DNA of 9,367 nt. Source: Phycisphaerales bacterium UBA7708 (GTDB taxonomy: Bacteria > Planctomycetota > Phycisphaerae > Sedimentisphaerales > Anaerohalosphaeraceae). Made by a program: the position numbers and the translations under genes. The stretch lies in contig DLFY01000085.1 of the NCBI GenBank assembly GCA_002482415.1, positions 13,626-22,992 of the forward strand, in the 5' to 3' direction. This document shows positions 6,930 through 9,367 of the stretch, in pieces; positions within the stretch are counted from its first letter, which is position 1; each line of letters starts with the position of its first letter. Under the pieces are notes generated by a model. That model did no database searches, had not been told where the DNA came from, and was given only the letters and a program-made list of their open reading frames with translations.

Positions 6930-8306
6930 TTACAGAGACCAGCCTTCACGATAAGCAGGATTGACATATTTATTCAGTTCAGGGAAGTTGGTCACTTTCA
7001 TGTTGTCGCCATCCCAGAGAATCTTTTCGCCGGGTTTGAACAAGCTGAGGTTGCCCATCAGCACCATTTCCGTAAACGGTCCGGCGTAGTCAAACGGTGT
7101 AGAGGCTTGTTTGCCGGATTTGCAGGCTTCCACCCAGTTCATTTCATGGCTGGTTTCCACTCTGGGCAGAGTCTTTTCGGGCCGTTTGTAATCTTTCATT
7201 TTGCTGTACGGAATCAACTGCGGACTTTTGCCGTAGCAGCCGCACATCAGCTTGCCCTTGTCGCCGACAAACAGTACGCCGCCGTCGCCGTCGCCCATCT
7301 TGCGGCCCGGCTCCAGATCGTCCGGACGTTCCGGCAGAAGACCTCCGTCATACCAGTGAATCTTCACCGGGGGCATATCGCCGCGGGCGGGGTATTCCAG
7401 ATGAATCATCGAACCGAGCGGATAGGATTCATCGACGCCCTCTTTTTCCCATTTTTTAACAATATTAGCGGCATAGGTTCCCTGCACGCTGGTTGCATAT
7501 TTCAGTTTTAACGCCCAGAAGACCGGATCCAGGATATGGCAGGCCATGTCACCCAGAGCACCTGTCCCGAAATCCACCCAGGCACGCCAGTTCCAGGGAT
7601 GATAGGCGGGATGATACGGACGCAACGGGGCCGGCCCAATCCATAAATCCCAATCCAGTGATTCGGGAACCGCCGGAGTTTCAGTCGGCCGTGCCAGGCC
7701 CTGCGGCCAGACGGGACGATTGGTCCAGGCATGCACTTCACGGACTTCACCGATAGCGCCATCCCAAATCCATTCACAAATCAGACGAATGCCTTCACCG
7801 CTGTGGCCCTGATTGCCCATCTGGGTAATCACATTGTATTTGCGGGCCGCTTCCGTCATCATGCGTGCTTCATAGACGGTTTTGGTCAGGGGTTTCTGGA
7901 CATAGACATGTTTGCCGCGCCGCATGCATTCCATGGCAACAACGGCATGGGTATGATCGGGCGTAGCTATCACAACCGCATCGATATCCTTGCCCATTTC
8001 ATCCAGCATCTTGCGATAATCTTTGAATTGTCTGGCCTGGGGGTGATTTTTAAAGGTGCCAGCCGCATACGAAAAATCCACATCGCACAGAGCCACGATG
8101 TTTTCTGTTTTGGCGATTTCGGCAATATTGCCCCCGCCCATTCCTCCAACTCCTACCCCGGCTACATTTAACTTGCGACTGGGCGGAGTTTGTCCATCAG
8201 CCCCTAAAACATGACTGGGTACGATAGTAAATAATGCCATTCCTGCTGCAGAACCAAGAAAATCACGACGCGATAGTCCCTGTCCCGCTTTTTTTTGCTT
8301 ATCCAT
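6930..8306 (-). CDS. Tat-exported Gfo/Idh/MocA family oxidoreductase (paralog A, QKP type)
   Basis: This is a 458-residue exported sugar oxidoreductase, paralogous to the next gene downstream. From the ATG at 8306 the twin-arginine motif SRRDFLG is at 12-18 and the signal ends near HVLG-AD (about 35). Cofactor and active-site motifs are GVGVGGMG (50-57), ALCDVD (72-77), ATPDHTH (114-120), QKP (137-139) and GTGALGDMACHILD (247-260), with D253, H257 and D260. An in-frame TTG at 8318 would add four residues. The ATG is preferred because GGAGA (8316-8312) sits 5 nt before it, and that sequence overlaps the TTG reading. Compared with paralog B it carries a short insertion with an extra Cys pair (MCGCYGKS) before QLIPYSKMKDYKRPEK. 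The gap of 34 nt to the upstream HEAT-repeat gene contains only A/T-rich sequence and this Shine-Dalgarno. The enzyme probably uses tightly bound NAD(P), as exported members of the family do. The reaction direction and substrate cannot be read from sequence. Confidence 0.9.
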   Translation of the reverse strand: MDKQKKAGQGLSRRDFLGSAAGMALFTIVPSHVLGADGQTPPSRKLNVAGVGVGGMGGGNIAEIAKTENIVALCDVDFSYAAGTFKNHPQARQFKDYRKMLDEMGKDIDAVVIATPDHTHAVVAMECMRRGKHVYVQKPLTKTVYEARMMTEAARKYNVITQMGNQGHSGEGIRLICEWIWDGAIGEVREVHAWTNRPVWPQGLARPTETPAVPESLDWDLWIGPAPLRPYHPAYHPWNWRAWVDFGTGALGDMACHILDPVFWALKLKYATSVQGTYAANIVKKWEKEGVDESYPLGSMIHLEYPARGDMPPVKIHWYDGGLLPERPDDLEPGRKMGDGDGGVLFVGDKGKLMCGCYGKSPQLIPYSKMKDYKRPEKTLPRVETSHEMNWVEACKSGKQASTPFDYAGPFTEMVLMGNLSLFKPGEKILWDGDNMKVTNFPELNKYVNPAYREGWSL

Positions 8307-8311
8307 TCTTG

Positions 8312-8316
8312 TCTCC
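8312..8316 (-). promoter_or_regulatory. Ribosome binding site deciding the start of oxidoreductase paralog A
   Basis: The minus strand reads GGAGA, 5 nt before the ATG at 8306. Using the in-frame TTG at 8318 would place this site inside the coding sequence, so the ATG is the better start. Confidence 0.65.
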
Positions 8317-8340
8317 AAAAAATAGATTTTATTATTCCGG

Positions 8341-9367
8341 CTATTTACTACCTTTGATAGCCTGTATATTATTTACTGGTTTACCATCCGGCGTTACGAC
8401 TCGCATACAGAAACCCCATTCGCCAGATCCCTGAACTACTTTAACCAGAACTGGATTGTCGCCTTTTTTCAAACTGAGGTTGACCTTGTCACTGGCAGGA
8501 GTCACCGCCCGAACCTCTTTTTTCGTGTGGATCAGCTTGCCATCCAGCCAAATCATGACACCATCGTCGCTGCCAACCTCAAAAACAGCGTCGATTTGGG
8601 CCTCAGAAACGAGATTCGTCCGAAGATAAGCGACCCTGTCGTTTCCAGATAATACTCTTCCTATATTAACCAGCCAAAACTGGTCTTGATTATCAGACAT
8701 CGGTATCGGCTTCCAAGTTACACTTCCGGCATTAGTTTCTGGAACAAATTTTATATCATACAAATCATTGGCCGTTTTTTGGGCTTCCATGTAAGGGCCT
8801 GATATCTCCCATTCCAGTATATATCCCGCCTTTTTATCCAATTCACGATATATTTTACCGGCCTGTTCTTTCAGGGAATTATTGGAGGATGTTTCCATGA
8901 TTTTCTGCAAAGCCGCCTTGGCTTTTGTCGATGTCAGTCCCGAGCCTATTTTGGAACAGATACTCACGATAGCTACTTCGGCCTCCGCTTTCAATTCAGG
9001 ATTTTCCATCGCTGTTATGGCTGCATTCAGTGCTTTTTCACTGCCGTAAGCACTCAGGGCACTGAGGACCTGCTTTTGTTCAGCACTGCGATTCACCAAA
9101 GTCATTGCATTGGCAATTTCATCTACAATCTGCTCGGTGGAACGGGTGGAATCTTTACTGACCATTCTTAAATAAGAGCGGAAAGCAATGACTTTGGTCT
9201 TTTCATCCTGGCTCGTTTCCGCAATCTGTTTCATCTCTTTGGCAAAATCACTGCCCGGCCAGTCCGACATGGCCCGAAAGGCCGCCTGAGCAATTTCGGC
9301 ATCCGCAGCGGCGGCCTGCTTACGCAGAAAATCAACGGTCTGACTGTCTCCAATGCGTCCAATCGCA
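8341..9367 (-). CDS. C-terminal part of a HEAT-repeat protein with a terminal beta-sandwich domain (5'-truncated by the window)
   Basis: The reading frame is open to the right edge, and 341 residues are visible from the first full codon at 9366. The internal Met at 9270 is not a start: the upstream codons (AIGRIGDSQTVDFLRKQAA...) continue the same helical pattern without a stop. Roughly the first 175 visible residues are alternating amphipathic helices rich in Ala, Leu and Lys, typical of HEAT/Armadillo-type repeats. After a linker, residues about 180-340 form a predicted beta-rich domain. Its GSDDGVMIWLDGKLIH (about 265-280), LSLKKGDNPVLVKVVQ (about 297-312) and WGFCMRV pattern resembles PA14/galactose-binding-like sandwiches common in exported PVC-group proteins. 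No catalytic motif is evident. A scaffold or carbohydrate-binding role next to exported sugar oxidoreductases is plausible. The full length and any signal peptide or N-terminal enzyme domain lie outside the window. It ends with TAG, 34 nt before oxidoreductase paralog A. Confidence 0.75.
   Translation of the reverse strand, partial: AIGRIGDSQTVDFLRKQAAAADAEIAQAAFRAMSDWPGSDFAKEMKQIAETSQDEKTKVIAFRSYLRMVSKDSTRSTEQIVDEIANAMTLVNRSAEQKQVLSALSAYGSEKALNAAITAMENPELKAEAEVAIVSICSKIGSGLTSTKAKAALQKIMETSSNNSLKEQAGKIYRELDKKAGYILEWEISGPYMEAQKTANDLYDIKFVPETNAGSVTWKPIPMSDNQDQFWLVNIGRVLSGNDRVAYLRTNLVSEAQIDAVFEVGSDDGVMIWLDGKLIHTKKEVRAVTPASDKVNLSLKKGDNPVLVKVVQGSGEWGFCMRVVTPDGKPVNNIQAIKGSK

Noticed and set aside
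6684..7511. Long plus-strand open frame (about 275 codons) opposite the start of one oxidoreductase and the end of the other
   Set aside because: It spans two convincing minus-strand genes and their intergenic gap, its translation shows no family motifs, and it is explained by the base composition of the opposite strand. The same applies to the other plus-strand frames, for example 3320-3898, 4401-4931 and 1843-2400.
8304..8318. TTG start at 8318 for oxidoreductase paralog A
   Set aside because: The Shine-Dalgarno GGAGA overlaps this reading and is correctly spaced only for the ATG at 8306.
8317..8323. T-rich run on the minus strand after the HEAT-repeat gene as an intrinsic terminator
   Set aside because: No G/C-rich stem precedes the run, and it directly borders the ribosome binding site of the next gene.
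9268..9270. ATG at 9270 as the start of the HEAT-repeat gene
   Set aside because: No ribosome binding site precedes it, and the frame continues without a stop to the window edge with the same repeat-like helical sequence.

Overview
All eight protein-coding regions in this window lie on the minus strand, so transcription runs from high to low coordinates. Gaps between genes are 34, 46, 53, 19, 7, 1 and 69 nt. No tRNA, rRNA, CRISPR array, insertion sequence or origin is visible, and no stretch over 100 nt lacks a gene. Tat-exported Gfo/Idh/MocA oxidoreductases, a 3-keto-disaccharide hydrolase (DUF1080) domain, a HEAT-repeat protein with a C-terminal beta-sandwich, and a multiheme cytochrome c together suggest a planctomycete or a related PVC-group bacterium. 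Phycisphaerae/Sedimentisphaerales-type lineages are a reasonable guess. This is inferred from gene content only, since there is no phylogenetic marker gene here.

In order of transcription: (1) 9367-8341, the C-terminal part of a HEAT-repeat protein ending in a probable carbohydrate-binding-like beta-sandwich, with its N-terminus outside the window; (2) 8306-6930 and (3) 6883-5513, two closely related Tat-exported Gfo/Idh/MocA oxidoreductases in tandem; (4) 5459-4041, a secreted fusion of a xylose-isomerase-like TIM barrel with a DUF1080 domain; (5) 4021-2666, a third, divergent Tat-exported Gfo/Idh/MocA protein; (6) 2658-823, a membrane-anchored heptaheme c-type cytochrome; (7) 821-201, a polytopic cytochrome-b-like membrane protein; (8) 131-1, the first 43 residues of a probable membrane protein.

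Genes 2-5 resemble the oxidise / cleave / isomerise gene sets for 3-keto-glycosides. In that scheme a Gfo/Idh/MocA enzyme oxidises a sugar hydroxyl to a ketone, a DUF1080 enzyme cleaves the activated glycosidic bond, and a TIM-barrel enzyme acts on the keto-sugar. Here every one of these proteins carries an export signal, so the chemistry would take place outside the cytoplasm. The most interesting point is that the same tight gene cluster continues into a heptaheme cytochrome c and a cytochrome-b-like partner. This raises the possibility that electrons from extracytoplasmic sugar oxidation enter the respiratory chain through a dedicated membrane cytochrome complex. That coupling is inferred from gene order alone.
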